From NCBI GenBank assembly GCA_020849615.1, contig JADLFW010000036.1, forward strand, positions 1-64,000: DNA of 64,000 nt, read 5' to 3'. Origin of the DNA: Phycisphaerales bacterium (GTDB lineage: Bacteria; Planctomycetota; Phycisphaerae; Phycisphaerales; UBA1924). The notes beneath the pieces were generated by a model. It did no database searches and was not told the DNA's origin. It saw nothing but the letters and a program-made list of their open reading frames with translations. Both the position numbers and the translations under genes were made by a program. Positions 53,337-62,894 of the stretch are shown here, piece by piece. Position 1 is the first letter of the stretch, and each line of letters starts with the position of its first letter.

Positions 53337-53804
53337 GTGATTGCAACCCCCTACCCTCATCCCCCGCTCTCCATCAAGAAGCTCTCCCCCCGCGCCATCA
53401 CCCCCGCCTACCAGTCACCCCAGGCGGCCGGGCTGGACTTGGCGGCGTGCCTGCCCGAGGGCGAGGCCGTGACGATCGAGCCGGGCCGGATCGCGCTCAT
53501 CCCCTGCGGCTTCGCGATGGCGATCCCCGACGGGTTCGAGGCCCAGGTCCGCCCGCGCAGCGGGCTGGCGGTGAAGTTCGGCGTGACCGTCGCCAACGCG
53601 CCGGGCACGATCGACAGCGACTACCGCGGCGAAGTGAAGGTGGCGCTCGTGAACCTCGGGCGCGAGCCGTACACCGTCCAGCATGCGGCCCGGATCGCGC
53701 AGCTGGTCGTGGCCCCGGTCGCCCGGGCCAAGGTCCGCGAGGTCGAGTCCCTCGATGAAACCCGCCGCGGCGCTGGCGGCTTCGGCAGCACGGGCGGGCA
53801 CTGA
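53337..53804 (+). CDS. dut: dUTP diphosphatase
   Basis: The 155-residue dUTPase has all five motifs: [40 protein letters not shown], and the C-terminal [12 protein letters not shown]. It removes dUTP and supplies dUMP. GTG start at 53337; no clear ribosome site, so coupling with the upstream region is possible. Confidence 0.95.
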   Translation: MIATPYPHPPLSIKKLSPRAITPAYQSPQAAGLDLAACLPEGEAVTIEPGRIALIPCGFAMAIPDGFEAQVRPRSGLAVKFGVTVANAPGTIDSDYRGEVKVALVNLGREPYTVQHAARIAQLVVAPVARAKVREVESLDETRRGAGGFGSTGGH

Positions 53805-53828
53805 CAACCAAAAAAGGGGCGCGGACGC

Positions 53829-54542
53829 TCAGCCCTCGAAGATCAGCGGCAGGCGGTGCTGCAGGCTCAGCCGTGCGGCCCGGCGGATCTGGTCGAACGC
53901 CATGATGATCAGCCGGTAGGGGTGCGACTCGAACTCCTGCCAGCGCGCGGGGTAATCCTCCGGGACGCGGAGCAGGTCGTTGATCGCCTCGAGCTCGGCA
54001 ACCAGCCGGGGGGTTGAACCCGCCTGCACCGGCAGGGAGATCGAGCCGTGGTGGATCGTGCGCACGACCACCGGCTTCACGAAGTCGCAGGGCAGGAAGT
54101 ACCCGACGTACAGGCTGTGCTGCACCAGGTGCGGGAACGTGGGCGCGCGGTGGAGGGTCCGCTCGATGCGCCGGACGGGGTGACGGTCGTAGCGGTCATC
54201 GGCCATGACCTCGAACTCCGGGAGCTTGTCGCCGTAGTCCAGCCACGTCGCGAATGTGTGCAGCCCCAGCCCGCTGCCTTGCGCCTGCTCGGTGAAGACC
54301 ACCTCGCCCTCATCGGGCCAGTCGATCGGGACGCGGTTGGCCTCCGCGACCTTGGCCCGGATGTTGGCGGACTTGTGCCGACCCACGTTGATTTCGGCGG
54401 GCCCGGCCGAGCCGGCGCGGGGCACGGGCACCTCTCCCGACGGGCCGATCCGCTTAAACGGCATCCCGAGCCTCGCCAGGGGCGGGTCGAAATCCCGCGC
54501 GAAAAACCGGTGCAGCGGCATCACGTAGAGGTCGAGGCCCAT
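53829..54542 (-). CDS. conserved hypothetical protein
   Basis: With the ATG at 54542 this is a 237-residue soluble protein MGLDLYVMPLHRFFARDF... It has no signal peptide or domain I can name; motifs such as PHLVQHSLYVGYFLPCDF and TIHHGSISLPVQAGS suggest a compact alpha/beta fold. The upstream in-frame extension is Arg/Gly-rich. Convergent with dut. Confidence 0.72.
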   Translation of the reverse strand: MGLDLYVMPLHRFFARDFDPPLARLGMPFKRIGPSGEVPVPRAGSAGPAEINVGRHKSANIRAKVAEANRVPIDWPDEGEVVFTEQAQGSGLGLHTFATWLDYGDKLPEFEVMADDRYDRHPVRRIERTLHRAPTFPHLVQHSLYVGYFLPCDFVKPVVVRTIHHGSISLPVQAGSTPRLVAELEAINDLLRVPEDYPARWQEFESHPYRLIIMAFDQIRRAARLSLQHRLPLIFEG

Positions 54543-55084
54543 GCGGGCACGCAGTGTACCGCCGGCCTGCAATCTCCCCCCGGGGGGGCGCTGCGTGCGG
54601 GTCGGTGATCGCAGCCTCCGGAATCGAGTTCCGGACTCGTCAGCCTTCAGCACGCAAGAACAAGGTGACGTTCTGGATTCCGTTGGCCCCACCCATTCCG
54701 TGCCGCCGGAGGGCAGTGGCGCATCGCCGGTGCACGCCCCTGAGAGGCCCATCCTTGGCGATGATCTCACGATGCGCCCAACATGAAACCGCAGAATTTG
54801 CGCGGTGATCTGAAATCACAGCCCGGGCGCGTCACTAGGTTACAAATGCAACTTCTATCGAGACTTATGATGATTCGGATCGCCGTCTCCGGACAATCTC
54901 ACAGGGCGGAATCCGGGGGTTGCATCCGGTTTCGGTGGGTGGCCGAACGCACAGCGCTGTTTCGGGAATGGAGCGATCCGCGTGCGCGCCGACCGAGCTC
55001 AGCCGCGATCCGCGCGAGTTGTGGATAACTCCGGATGCAGCCGCCGGATCAGGGGCGTTGCGGGGGATGGGGCCGCCTTCCGGG
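54543..55084. other. long intergenic region, no gene seen
   Basis: This stretch of about 540 bp has lower GC than the genes around it (for example 54780-54900) and no frame with a ribosome site and sensible composition. An inverted repeat GTGAT-CTGAA-ATCAC lies at 54805-54819 and may be a regulator site. Confidence 0.55.
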
Positions 55085-55113
55085 TTGACAGGTGTTATTG
55101 GGGGGTGAATAGT
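55085..55113 (+). promoter_or_regulatory. sigma70-type promoter of DUF11 lipoprotein gene
   Basis: A perfect TTGACA (55085-55090) and AATAGT (55108-55113) with 17 bp between them. The mRNA leader to the GTG at 55326 would be about 205 nt, long enough to hold regulation. Confidence 0.72.
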
Positions 55114-55325
55114 CTGTTGTCTGGAGGGATATCGGCCTTGCCCGAATCGTTCGGGGCCTGTGTCGGGCCTGTGAGGCCGGTAGCTTGGAATTCCGGCGGG
55201 CGTGCGTGCGTTGGAGAACGTCCACGGCGTCGGAGTCTCTGTCGGAAGATTCCCGGGCCGTGAAACCCGGGCGCACGTGGGTCAGGGACGGCGGGGACTA
55301 GCGCTTCTATTTCGAGGAGAACACT

Positions 55326-56903
55326 GTGAACTTGAAACGGTTGATGGGCGCCATCGCGGCCTTTGCGGTCGTCACGGCGCTGGGCGCCTCGGGTTGTACC
55401 GAGGGTTACAAGATGCCGCGCCTGGAAGGCAAGTGGACCGACAAGCCGGCCGCGCCGGCCCCGGCCCCGAGGGCCGCGACTCCCACCCCCGCTCCGGCCC
55501 CGGCGCCGGCCCCCAAGGCGGCTCCTTCCAGCGGCTCGGTGATGTACTTCCCGACCGGCGAGCGCTCGACCAGCTCGATCATGCTCGAGAAGATCGCCCC
55601 GTCCGAGGTGATCGCGGGCCAGCCGTTTGACTACATCATCCGGGTCACGAACCTGACCAGCCTGTCCCTGGACAACGTGGTGGTCACCGACACCCTGTCC
55701 CCGAACTTCAAGGTTCTCAGCTCCAACCCCGCCGCCGAGGGCACCTACCGCTGGTCCCTGGGCACCTTCAAGCCGGGCGAGTCGAAGGACATCAAGATCA
55801 GCGGCCAGGCCGCCAGCGTGCAGCCGCTCTCGAGCTGCGCGACGGTGACCTACACCAGCTCGCTGTGCATCAACATCAACGTGGTCCAGCCCTCGCTGAA
55901 GATCACCAAGACCGCGACGCCCGAGATCACGGTCTGCGATTCGATCCAGTACAAGATCACGGTCAGCAACCCCGGCACGGGCATGGCCCGCGGCGTGAAG
56001 GTGCGTGACCAGCTCCCGGCGGGCGTGACCGACGCGGCCGGCAAGTCCCTCGTCGAGTTCGACGCGGGCGACCTGGCCCCCGGCACCTCGAAGGACTTCA
56101 CCTTCGCCGGCAAGGCCGCCAAGCCCGGCACCTACGCCAACTCGGCCGCGGCCACCGCCGCGGGCGGCCTGACCGCCGACTCCGGCCCGGCTTCGACCGT
56201 GGTCCGTCAGCCCGTGCTGACGATCAAGGCCGAGTGCCAGGGCACGATCATGCAGGGCCGCAACGCGACCTTCAAGTTCACCGTGTGCAACACGGGTGAC
56301 ACCGGGGCCGCGAGCACGGTGGTCACGGCGCCGATCCCGGCGGGCGCGACCTTCGTGAGCGCCGACACCGGCGGCACCGCCTCCGGCACCGGCGTGACCT
56401 GGAACCTCGGGACGCTGGCGCCCAAGGACTGCAAGACCGTCAGCTACACGGTCCGCAGCTCCACGGCCGGCGACCTCAAGGCCTCCGCCACCGCGACCGC
56501 CACCTGCGCCGCCCAGGTCAGCGACAGCTGCACCACCGGCGTCAAGGGCGTCCCGGACATCGGCACGCAGCTCGACGATGACAACGGCGTCGTCCAGGTG
56601 GGCGAGACCCACGTGTTCCACTTCGAGGTCCGCAACCAGGGCCAGATCGACCTGACCAACGTCAAGGTCGTCTTCACCCTCGATGACGGCCTCGACTTCG
56701 TCTCCTCGGCTCCGATCGCGGGCCAGGGCGCGGGTCGAACCGCCACCATCAACATCGGCACCCTCAAGATCGGCCAGACCGTCAAGGTCGACGTCGTCGG
56801 CAAGGGCACCAAGCCGGGCCAGTTCGTGATCCGCGGCCTCACCACCTCCGACCAGACCCGCCCCGTCACCAATGACGAGCAGGTCAACTACGTCGAGAGG
56901 TAA
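55326..56903 (+). CDS. cysteine-containing DUF11 (OmcB-like) lipoprotein
   Basis: A 525-residue exported lipoprotein: signal MNLKRLMGAIAAFAVVTALG with lipobox cysteine 24 (GASGC), a Pro/Ala linker (38-68), then about four DUF11 repeats (typical pieces: FDYIIRVTNLTSLSLDNVVVTD, YKITVSNPGTGMARGVKV, FKFTVCNTGDTGAASTVV, FEVRNQGQIDLTNVKVVF). Pairs of cysteines recur (SSCATVTYTSSLC; CAAQVSDSC), as in the chlamydial OmcB large cysteine-rich protein, which is disulfide-linked in the envelope. GTG start with GAGGAG six bases upstream, strong promoter, and a strong terminator suggest high expression. Codon use is strongly C-ending. Confidence 0.92.
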   Translation: MNLKRLMGAIAAFAVVTALGASGCTEGYKMPRLEGKWTDKPAAPAPAPRAATPTPAPAPAPAPKAAPSSGSVMYFPTGERSTSSIMLEKIAPSEVIAGQPFDYIIRVTNLTSLSLDNVVVTDTLSPNFKVLSSNPAAEGTYRWSLGTFKPGESKDIKISGQAASVQPLSSCATVTYTSSLCININVVQPSLKITKTATPEITVCDSIQYKITVSNPGTGMARGVKVRDQLPAGVTDAAGKSLVEFDAGDLAPGTSKDFTFAGKAAKPGTYANSAAATAAGGLTADSGPASTVVRQPVLTIKAECQGTIMQGRNATFKFTVCNTGDTGAASTVVTAPIPAGATFVSADTGGTASGTGVTWNLGTLAPKDCKTVSYTVRSSTAGDLKASATATATCAAQVSDSCTTGVKGVPDIGTQLDDDNGVVQVGETHVFHFEVRNQGQIDLTNVKVVFTLDDGLDFVSSAPIAGQGAGRTATINIGTLKIGQTVKVDVVGKGTKPGQFVIRGLTTSDQTRPVTNDEQVNYVER

Positions 56904-56937
56904 TCAGCTCCGCGATCCGGTTCAGTGATTCTCACGC

Positions 56938-56970
56938 GGCGGGCCCACCCGGGCCCGCCGTTTTTCGTTT
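56938..56970 (+). terminator. intrinsic terminator of DUF11 lipoprotein gene
   Basis: GGCGGGCCC and GGGCCCGCC form a perfect stem with an ACCC-type loop and are followed by GTTTTTCGTTTT, 35 bp past the stop codon. Confidence 0.92.
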
Positions 56971-57136
56971 TGGAAGCACTCGACATTCGGGGTCAGACGC
57001 TTGAAAGTCGCAGTGAACGGGACTTCCGGCTCCCGAATGCCGGTCCCGAATGCCGTTTTTCTGCTATATTCGCGCTGCGTCGGGAATGCGCCGGGCGACC
57101 GGCCGGGAACGACGGCTCCATGTGGAGGGCTGCTCA

Positions 57137-57553
57137 ATGGGAATGATCAAAGAGTTCAAAGAGTTCGCCATGCGCGGCAATGTCATCGACATGGCCGTGG
57201 GCATCGTGATCGGCGTCGCGTTCGGGAAGATCGTGAGCGCCCTGGTCGAGAAGATCTTCATGCCGATCGTCGGCGCCCTCACGACCGGCGTCGACTTCAG
57301 CAAGATGGGAGTTGAGATCAGGCCCGGCGTCGCCGCGACCGACGCTGTCCCCGCCCGGGCGCCCGTCATCCTGGGTTACGGCGCTGTGATCCAGTCGCTC
57401 ATCGACTTCGTCATCGTCGCCTTCTGCCTGTTCCTCGTGATCAAGGCCATGAACCGTCTCATGCCCAAGCCCCCGCCGCCGCCCCCGCCGGGCCCGACGA
57501 CGGACCAGAAGCTCCTCATGGAGATCCGTGACCTTCTGGCCCGCAAGGTCTGA
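57137..57553 (+). CDS. mscL: large-conductance mechanosensitive channel
   Basis: The 138-residue channel is of normal length: N-terminal helix MIKEFKEFAMRGNVIDMAVGIVIGVAFGKIV with the MscL GxxxGxAFGKIV pore motif, second helix LIDFVIVAFCLFLVIKAMNRL and a Pro-rich hinge followed by a C-terminal helix (QKLLMEIRDLLARK). GGAGGG precedes the ATG at 57137. It opens under high membrane tension to release solutes. MscS at 41050 gives a second channel in the same window. Confidence 0.96.
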   Translation: MGMIKEFKEFAMRGNVIDMAVGIVIGVAFGKIVSALVEKIFMPIVGALTTGVDFSKMGVEIRPGVAATDAVPARAPVILGYGAVIQSLIDFVIVAFCLFLVIKAMNRLMPKPPPPPPPGPTTDQKLLMEIRDLLARKV

Positions 57554-57581
57554 GACTCCTGTTCTGCCCGCCATGCTCAGC

Positions 57582-57610
57582 GGCGGCCCGGCGCACCGGG
57601 CCGCCGTTTT
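57582..57610 (+). terminator. intrinsic terminator of mscL
   Basis: GGCGGCCCGG pairs with CCGGGCCGCC around CGCA, followed by GTTTT, about 30 bp after the mscL stop. Confidence 0.85.
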
Positions 57611-57801
57611 CATGCCCGAGGGGGTCGTGGTGGAGGCATCCTCGCCTCCGCCACGAACTCGATGGCCCGCGCACAACGGGCGCGCGAACTCGCCCACCGC
57701 GGCACCCCCGCCGACCACGACAACCGCCTGATCGGCGCACCGGCCCGGCCCGCTACGATCCCCAATTCCGCGTCCGCCCGGTCCAATCGAAAGGCCCTTC
57801 C

Positions 57802-59127
57802 ATGCTGCTCCCGCTGGTCCCGCTCATCGTGGTTTCGCTCGTGGCCCAACCCGCGCCCGCTCAGCCGGCGGCGGCCCCATCGGCAGCGGCCCGGCCCGAG
57901 GCCCGCGCCCTGCACGACGCCGCCATCGCCGCCGCCGACAGGCTCTCAGCGCTCAGCTACAACGCCGAGCTCCGGGCCACGGGGGCGATCGCGGCGGGGA
58001 TGCCCGCGACGACGGGCCGCGTGGTGATCGCCAAGGGCGGCAGTTCGTTCGAGCAGATCCCGGCCCGGTTCCTCATCGACGCCCAGGTCTCCGATGCCGA
58101 CCCGGCCGCGCCGCGGAAGGTGACACTCTCGTTCGACGGCAAGACGATGACGCTGCTGGACCACTCGGCCCGGCAGTTCGGCCGGGCCGTTGTGAACGAT
58201 GACCCGCTGTCGATGATGGCGGTGTACGACCCCGCGATGAACCTGCTGGTGTTCAACTACCTCGACAAGGAGGCCTGGGGCGCGGCGGCCGACATCGTCG
58301 GCGTGACGCACGGCGGGCAGACCGACATCTCGGGCGTCGTGTGCGACATCGTGATCGTCGAGCACTCCCTGAACGAGGACGGGCCCGCCCCCGCGCCCCC
58401 GGCGGCGGAAGGCCAGAACGCGGAGGGGCGGGACAAGGCCGCCGAGAAAGGCCCGACCATGACGGTGAGGGAGTTCATCGGCGCTGAGGACCACCTGCTG
58501 CGGCGGATCGAGTTCCCGCTGCAGCTCCCGGAGGATGCCGGGGCGGAGGCCTCGGTGCTGACGATCACGCTCAACGACCTGAAGGCCGACCCGGAGGTCG
58601 ATGCGGCGGAGTTTGCGGCCGCGATCCCGGATGGGTACACCCCGCGGCCCGACCCCGAGCCCGAAATGGGCCGGCAGATCGGCCCGATGCTCAAGGAAGG
58701 CGACCCCGCGCCGGAGTGGACGCTGTCGGATGCCGAGGGCAAGCCGCACAGCCTCGCCGACTACAAGGGCAAGGTCGTGCTGATGGACTTCTGGGCGACG
58801 TGGTGCGGGCCGTGCCGGGCCGCGATGCCGGGCGTGCAGAAGCTGCACGAGCGGTTCAAGGACCGCGGCGTGATGGTGCTGGGCATCAACATCGGCGAGG
58901 ATGAGAACGCCGACCCCGCCGGCTACATGAAGCGGGAGGGATTCACCTACGGGCTGATGCTCAACGCGGAGAAGGTCGCCGAGGCCTACGGCGTGATGTC
59001 GATCCCGCACTTCTTCCTCATCGGGACCGACGGGAAAATCATTTACACCAGCGTCGGTTTCGATGCGGAGGAGGGCGACAAGATCGCCGGGCTGATCGAG
59101 GCGCACCTCAAGGGACAGGGGAAGTAG
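57802..59127 (+). CDS. LolA/DUF2092-like domain fused to TlpA-type thioredoxin
   Basis: A 441-residue exported protein: signal peptide MLLPLVPLIVVSLVAQPAPA, an N-terminal beta half-barrel (VTLSFDGKTMTLLDHSARQ; DPLSMMAVYDP) of the LolA/DUF2092 type, and a C-terminal thioredoxin domain with active site WCGPC (C335, C338) in FWATWCGPCRAAMPG and cis-Pro SIPHFF. It would act in the periplasm on disulfides; a possible client is the cysteine-containing lipoprotein encoded nearby. The fusion is reported in planctomycete genomes. Confidence 0.9.
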   Translation: MLLPLVPLIVVSLVAQPAPAQPAAAPSAAARPEARALHDAAIAAADRLSALSYNAELRATGAIAAGMPATTGRVVIAKGGSSFEQIPARFLIDAQVSDADPAAPRKVTLSFDGKTMTLLDHSARQFGRAVVNDDPLSMMAVYDPAMNLLVFNYLDKEAWGAAADIVGVTHGGQTDISGVVCDIVIVEHSLNEDGPAPAPPAAEGQNAEGRDKAAEKGPTMTVREFIGAEDHLLRRIEFPLQLPEDAGAEASVLTITLNDLKADPEVDAAEFAAAIPDGYTPRPDPEPEMGRQIGPMLKEGDPAPEWTLSDAEGKPHSLADYKGKVVLMDFWATWCGPCRAAMPGVQKLHERFKDRGVMVLGINIGEDENADPAGYMKREGFTYGLMLNAEKVAEAYGVMSIPHFFLIGTDGKIIYTSVGFDAEEGDKIAGLIEAHLKGQGK

Positions 59128-59234
59128 CGGGCCGCGGGTCATGACCGCGGCTGAACTCCCCCGGGGGCTCGCCGGTTATTGGGCGGGCCGGTCTGGGTGG
59201 TGAACGATGGGCCTGCCCCCGGAAGAGGGAATGG

Positions 59235-59462
59235 TCAGGGGCGGTCGGGGCGGATGGGCTGGGCCCGCCCGAACGTGGGCCTGCCGTTGACGGCGGGGGC
59301 CGCGACGGGCGCGATGATCGGGGCCAGGCCCGGCGCCGCGGGGGGCACGGGCAGGCCGGCGGGCTGCGGGTGGAGCCGCTTATCCCGCAGTTCGTCGATG
59401 TTGCGATCCAGCTTGCTGAGGATCGCCTTGACCTGATTGAACGTCTTTTCTGAGGTCCCCAT
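59235..59462 (-). CDS. small hypothetical protein
   Basis: AGGAG stands seven bases before the ATG. The 75-residue protein has a helical start ([21 protein letters not shown]) and a Pro/Ala-rich tail ending RPIRPDRP. No domain recognised. It is divergent from the ABC ATPase gene 170 bp away. Confidence 0.7.
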   Translation of the reverse strand: MGTSEKTFNQVKAILSKLDRNIDELRDKRLHPQPAGLPVPPAAPGLAPIIAPVAAPAVNGRPTFGRAQPIRPDRP

Positions 59463-59635
59463 CCGTGGGCTCCTGGGTCGGTGAACCGACAGACCATCGG
59501 CCCGGCGCCCTCCCGACTTGGTCGGGCCACAAATCGCCCTCTGTGGGGATGCTCAAGCGTGCGGGTTGTAGCGGTTGGCGGAACCGCGAGGGCTCGATAC
59601 GCTGTGACTTCGGTCATTCCCGGAGCACCCAACCC

Positions 59636-60784
59636 TTGGCCCAAGTCAGCCTTTCCAACGTCCGCAAGATTTACCCGGGGGGCTTCGAGGCGGTCCGGGG
59701 GTTCTCGCTCGACATCGCCGATGGCGAGTTCGTGGTGCTGGTCGGCCCGTCGGGGTGCGGCAAGACCACGACGCTGCGGCTGGTGGCGGGGCTGGAGGAC
59801 ATCAGCGAGGGGCAGGTCTCGATCGGCGGCCGGGTGGTCAACGAGGTCCACCCCAAGGACCGCGATATCGCCATGGTCTTCCAGAAATACGCCCTGTACC
59901 CCCACATGTCGGCGTACAAGAACATGGCGTTCGCCCTCAAACTCCGCAAGGTCCCCAAGCCGGAGATCGACAGCCGCGTCCGGGCCGCCGCGGCCATGCT
60001 GGGGATCGAGGAGCTCCTCGACCGCAAGCCCGGCAAGATGTCGGGCGGGCAGCAGCAGCGCGTCGCGGTGGGCCGGGCGATCGTCCGCAACCCCAAGGCC
60101 TTCCTGTTCGATGAGCCCCTCTCGAACCTGGATGCCAAGCTCCGCGTCACCACCCGGGCCGAGCTCAAGGCGCTGCACCAGCGCCTCAAGACCACGACGA
60201 TCTACGTCACCCACGACCAGGAAGAGGCGATGACCCTGGGCGACCGCATCGTCGTGATGCACAAGGGCCAGATCCAGCAGGCCGACTCGCCGCTGGAGGT
60301 CTACCGCCACCCGGCCAACCGGTTCGTCGCCTCCTTCATCGGCACCCCGCCCATGAACTTCCTCGAGGGTGAACTGGTGCAGGAGGGCAGCGCGGTCGTG
60401 TTCATCGAGCACACCGCCAACGGAGCCACGGGCGCCGGGCTGCGCATCCCGCTCACCGCGGAGCAGTCGGCGAAGGTGCGGATGCGGACGGGCCAGGCCA
60501 TCACGCTGGGGCTGCGGCCGCAGATGTTGCGCGAGGCCTCCCCGGGCGCGCGGGACAGATTCGAGGCGGGCCCGGTCGTCAGCCTCGAGGTGCGGGTCGT
60601 CGAGCCCTTGGGTGAGACGATGGATGTCTTCGCGACGACGCCGGGGGGCCACAAAGTTGTGGCCCGGGTGCCGGCGAAGCAGTCGCTGATCCCGGCGGGA
60701 GTCCACAACTTTGTGGTGGACATGACGCAGGCGCACCTCTTTGAGCCGGGGGAACTCGGTGTTAATCTGCTCCTTGACCGGTGA
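59636..60784 (+). CDS. MalK/UgpC-type ABC transporter ATP-binding protein
   Basis: A 382-residue ATPase: Walker [15 protein letters not shown]-loop [12 protein letters not shown], signature MSGGQQQR, Walker [14 protein letters not shown], and H-loop VTHDQEEAM, followed by a C-terminal TOBE/regulatory domain (about 240-380). Length and TOBE domain are those of sugar/glycerophosphate importers (MalK/UgpC). A TTG start with GGAG ten bases upstream begins [16 protein letters not shown]. No permease or binding protein is adjacent, so it may serve several importers (MsmX-like). Its stop overlaps or abuts the next gene. Confidence 0.92.
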   Translation: MAQVSLSNVRKIYPGGFEAVRGFSLDIADGEFVVLVGPSGCGKTTTLRLVAGLEDISEGQVSIGGRVVNEVHPKDRDIAMVFQKYALYPHMSAYKNMAFALKLRKVPKPEIDSRVRAAAAMLGIEELLDRKPGKMSGGQQQRVAVGRAIVRNPKAFLFDEPLSNLDAKLRVTTRAELKALHQRLKTTTIYVTHDQEEAMTLGDRIVVMHKGQIQQADSPLEVYRHPANRFVASFIGTPPMNFLEGELVQEGSAVVFIEHTANGATGAGLRIPLTAEQSAKVRMRTGQAITLGLRPQMLREASPGARDRFEAGPVVSLEVRVVEPLGETMDVFATTPGGHKVVARVPAKQSLIPAGVHNFVVDMTQAHLFEPGELGVNLLLDR

Positions 60785-60801
60785 ACGGTCGGGGAGGCGG
60801 A

Positions 60802-61983
60802 GTGTTCAAACCAATCGGCGTTCGGGTTGTCGTTGCCATCACCCTGCTCGCAGGCATGGGCGCTCAAGCCGTGGGGCAAGCGGGCGGCACGCAGCGCATC
60901 GTTGAACCCGAGCGGGCCGGCCCGTGCGTGCAGCGCATCGAGGTGCGCGGCGACCTGAAGTACATGAAGGTGGCCTCGGAGTTCCGAGCCCGGCTTGACG
61001 AAGCGAACCGCGCGAAGTTCGTCCGGATCGAAGTGGGGGTTGCGCCCGGCGAGGTGCGGAGCGAAGTGATCGCGGACATGGCGCGCGCGATCCGGGAGTC
61101 CCCGGCGCCGGTGTTGGTCGAACTGGGCCGTCCGGCGACGAAGGGCCGGGTCGACCGGGGCGTGTTCCCGCCATCCATCGATGCGCGATGCCTGGCACTG
61201 GTCGCGGCCGCACGGCGCGGCGAGCTCGGCGGAACGAACCTCGCCGTCGACTGGCCACGAAACCCGGGCACGCCGAGCGAAGAGCCGGAGGCAGATTCGG
61301 AGTTGATCCAGATCCTGACCGATGGACTGGTTCGGCGGGGATCCGCCGAGAACGAGGCGGAGGCGCTGGCCCGCGCCGCCGTCAATCCGACCGAAGTGCT
61401 GTGGCTGAGCCCGGGTGCCGATGGGCAGTTGAGCCATCTCGGTCGCGAAGCACCTTCACCGGATGCGGCGTGGTGGTGCCTCGTCGACCGGGCCGCCGGC
61501 GGTGGGTTCACGTTCCGGCTGCGCGGCAAGGACGCCCCGGGTCTGCGTTACAGCGATCCCGCCGACCAGGGCGCGACCGAAGATGGGGCCACCCCGGTGT
61601 ACGGGGAAACTATCGATGGCGATCCGCACACCCGCCGGGCCGAGCACGCCCTGCAATGGATCCCCTCCATCGACAACCTGCTCAAGAACATCGATGAGGT
61701 CCTCGACCTCCCCGACCCCGCCAAGCGGTCCGTCTCGAAGGACACCTACCGGAAGGCAGGACAGCGCGGCCTTGAGAAAGTCGCGCAGACGGAAGAGCAG
61801 ATCGCCGCGCTCGAGCAGGACCTCCGGGACTACCCCGAACTCCTCCGCACCGCGCCGCCGGGCCAGACCGAAGTCGGGGCCAAGCCCTCCTCCTTCGCCG
61901 CCAGGTGGCGCTCGATGATCCAGTCGCGCCGGGACAAGCTCGCGAAGCTGCGGGCGAAGGCCGAGGCGTTTGCCGGACAGTGA
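60802..61983 (+). CDS. secreted hypothetical protein
   Basis: From the GTG at 60802 (GGGGAGG just upstream) the protein of 393 residues starts with a signal peptide (FKPIGVRVVVAITLLAGMGAQAVGQ). A second GTG at 60781 overlaps the preceding stop and would add seven residues. The middle has a domain with DLKYMKVASEFRARLDEANR I cannot name; the end is a long charged helix (KDTYRKAGQRGLEKVAQTEEQIAALEQDL). Probably exported and coiled-coil in part. Confidence 0.75.
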   Translation: MFKPIGVRVVVAITLLAGMGAQAVGQAGGTQRIVEPERAGPCVQRIEVRGDLKYMKVASEFRARLDEANRAKFVRIEVGVAPGEVRSEVIADMARAIRESPAPVLVELGRPATKGRVDRGVFPPSIDARCLALVAAARRGELGGTNLAVDWPRNPGTPSEEPEADSELIQILTDGLVRRGSAENEAEALARAAVNPTEVLWLSPGADGQLSHLGREAPSPDAAWWCLVDRAAGGGFTFRLRGKDAPGLRYSDPADQGATEDGATPVYGETIDGDPHTRRAEHALQWIPSIDNLLKNIDEVLDLPDPAKRSVSKDTYRKAGQRGLEKVAQTEEQIAALEQDLRDYPELLRTAPPGQTEVGAKPSSFAARWRSMIQSRRDKLAKLRAKAEAFAGQ

Positions 61984-62065
61984 ATGCAGGGAAGGCCACG
62001 AAGGGACGGAGGCACGAAGCGGCAAGAGGGAAGGCCCGCCCCGGCCCGGGCGGCAACAATACATC

Positions 62066-62869
62066 ATGCCCAAGCCCCGCAGGAAGGCCGTGCGTTCAAA
62101 CTCCAAGTCATCCCGGCCCGCGAGCCGAGGGCGGGGCGGGATCCGGGCCCAGGGCGGGGCGGAGATCGGCGACAAGCCGCGGAACGGCGGGCCCAACGGA
62201 TCGGCGCCGGTAAGGACCGGGCGGGAGCAGCCCAAGGCGAGCCGCCGGGCCCGGCCTCGCCCTGTGGCGAACATGCTCGACATGGAAGAGACGCTGCGGG
62301 CCCGGGAGCTGTTCTGGGCCAACGTCGTGCGGGAGATCCTGTGCTCGCTGGCGGAGGCATCGCAGCAGGCCGCCGCGGCCCGGGCGAGTCTGGAGCAGGC
62401 CCGGCAGCCCCCCCCGGTCACGCCCGAGGCGCTGATGGCCGCCCCGCCCCCGGGCGAGCAGCCGGGCCCGACCGGGCCACCCGAGCCTGTTCATCCGGAT
62501 GTGCTGGATGGGCGGATCTGCGTGATCACGACCTTCGGGGACCGGATCCCGATCGCGGAGGTGAAGCCGCTCTTTGCGATGGGCGTCGACAAGTCCCCCG
62601 AGACGCGGGCGCTGTCGATGGCGGTTGAGTGCTCGGTCTTCCAGATCCTGACGCCCAAGGGAATGGTGTACACCGTCCCGATCCATGAGATCCGGGCGGT
62701 GCGGGCCGTGTCGGAGGAGCTGATGACCGAGATCGAGCATGAGCGCGGCGGCGAAAACGGGCCCGAGCATCCGTTCGGCTTCGCGGCGTTCACGTCGATG
62801 GCGCGGTCGGGGATCCCGGGCGAGGAACTTCGCCTCGCGCCGCCCGAGGATGAGAGCAACTGGGAGTAG
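62066..62869 (+). CDS. hypothetical protein with basic N terminus
   Basis: A 267-residue protein with a Lys/Arg/Ser-rich first 65 residues (PKPRRKAVRSNSKSSR...), a helix RARELFWANVVREILCSLAEAS, and a C-terminal domain VLDGRICVITTFGDRIPIAEVK...LMTEIEHERGGENG. No signal or membrane segment. I recognise no family. It starts 83 bp after the preceding gene and converges with the next. Confidence 0.72.
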   Translation: MPKPRRKAVRSNSKSSRPASRGRGGIRAQGGAEIGDKPRNGGPNGSAPVRTGREQPKASRRARPRPVANMLDMEETLRARELFWANVVREILCSLAEASQQAAAARASLEQARQPPPVTPEALMAAPPPGEQPGPTGPPEPVHPDVLDGRICVITTFGDRIPIAEVKPLFAMGVDKSPETRALSMAVECSVFQILTPKGMVYTVPIHEIRAVRAVSEELMTEIEHERGGENGPEHPFGFAAFTSMARSGIPGEELRLAPPEDESNWE

Positions 62870-62894
62870 TGATGTGGAAGCCGGCCCGGCTGGT

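Noticed and set aside
54805-54819. CRP-like site GTGAT-CTGAA-ATCAC
   Set aside because: The spacing between GTGA and TCAC is seven, not six, so I keep it only as an unnamed inverted repeat.
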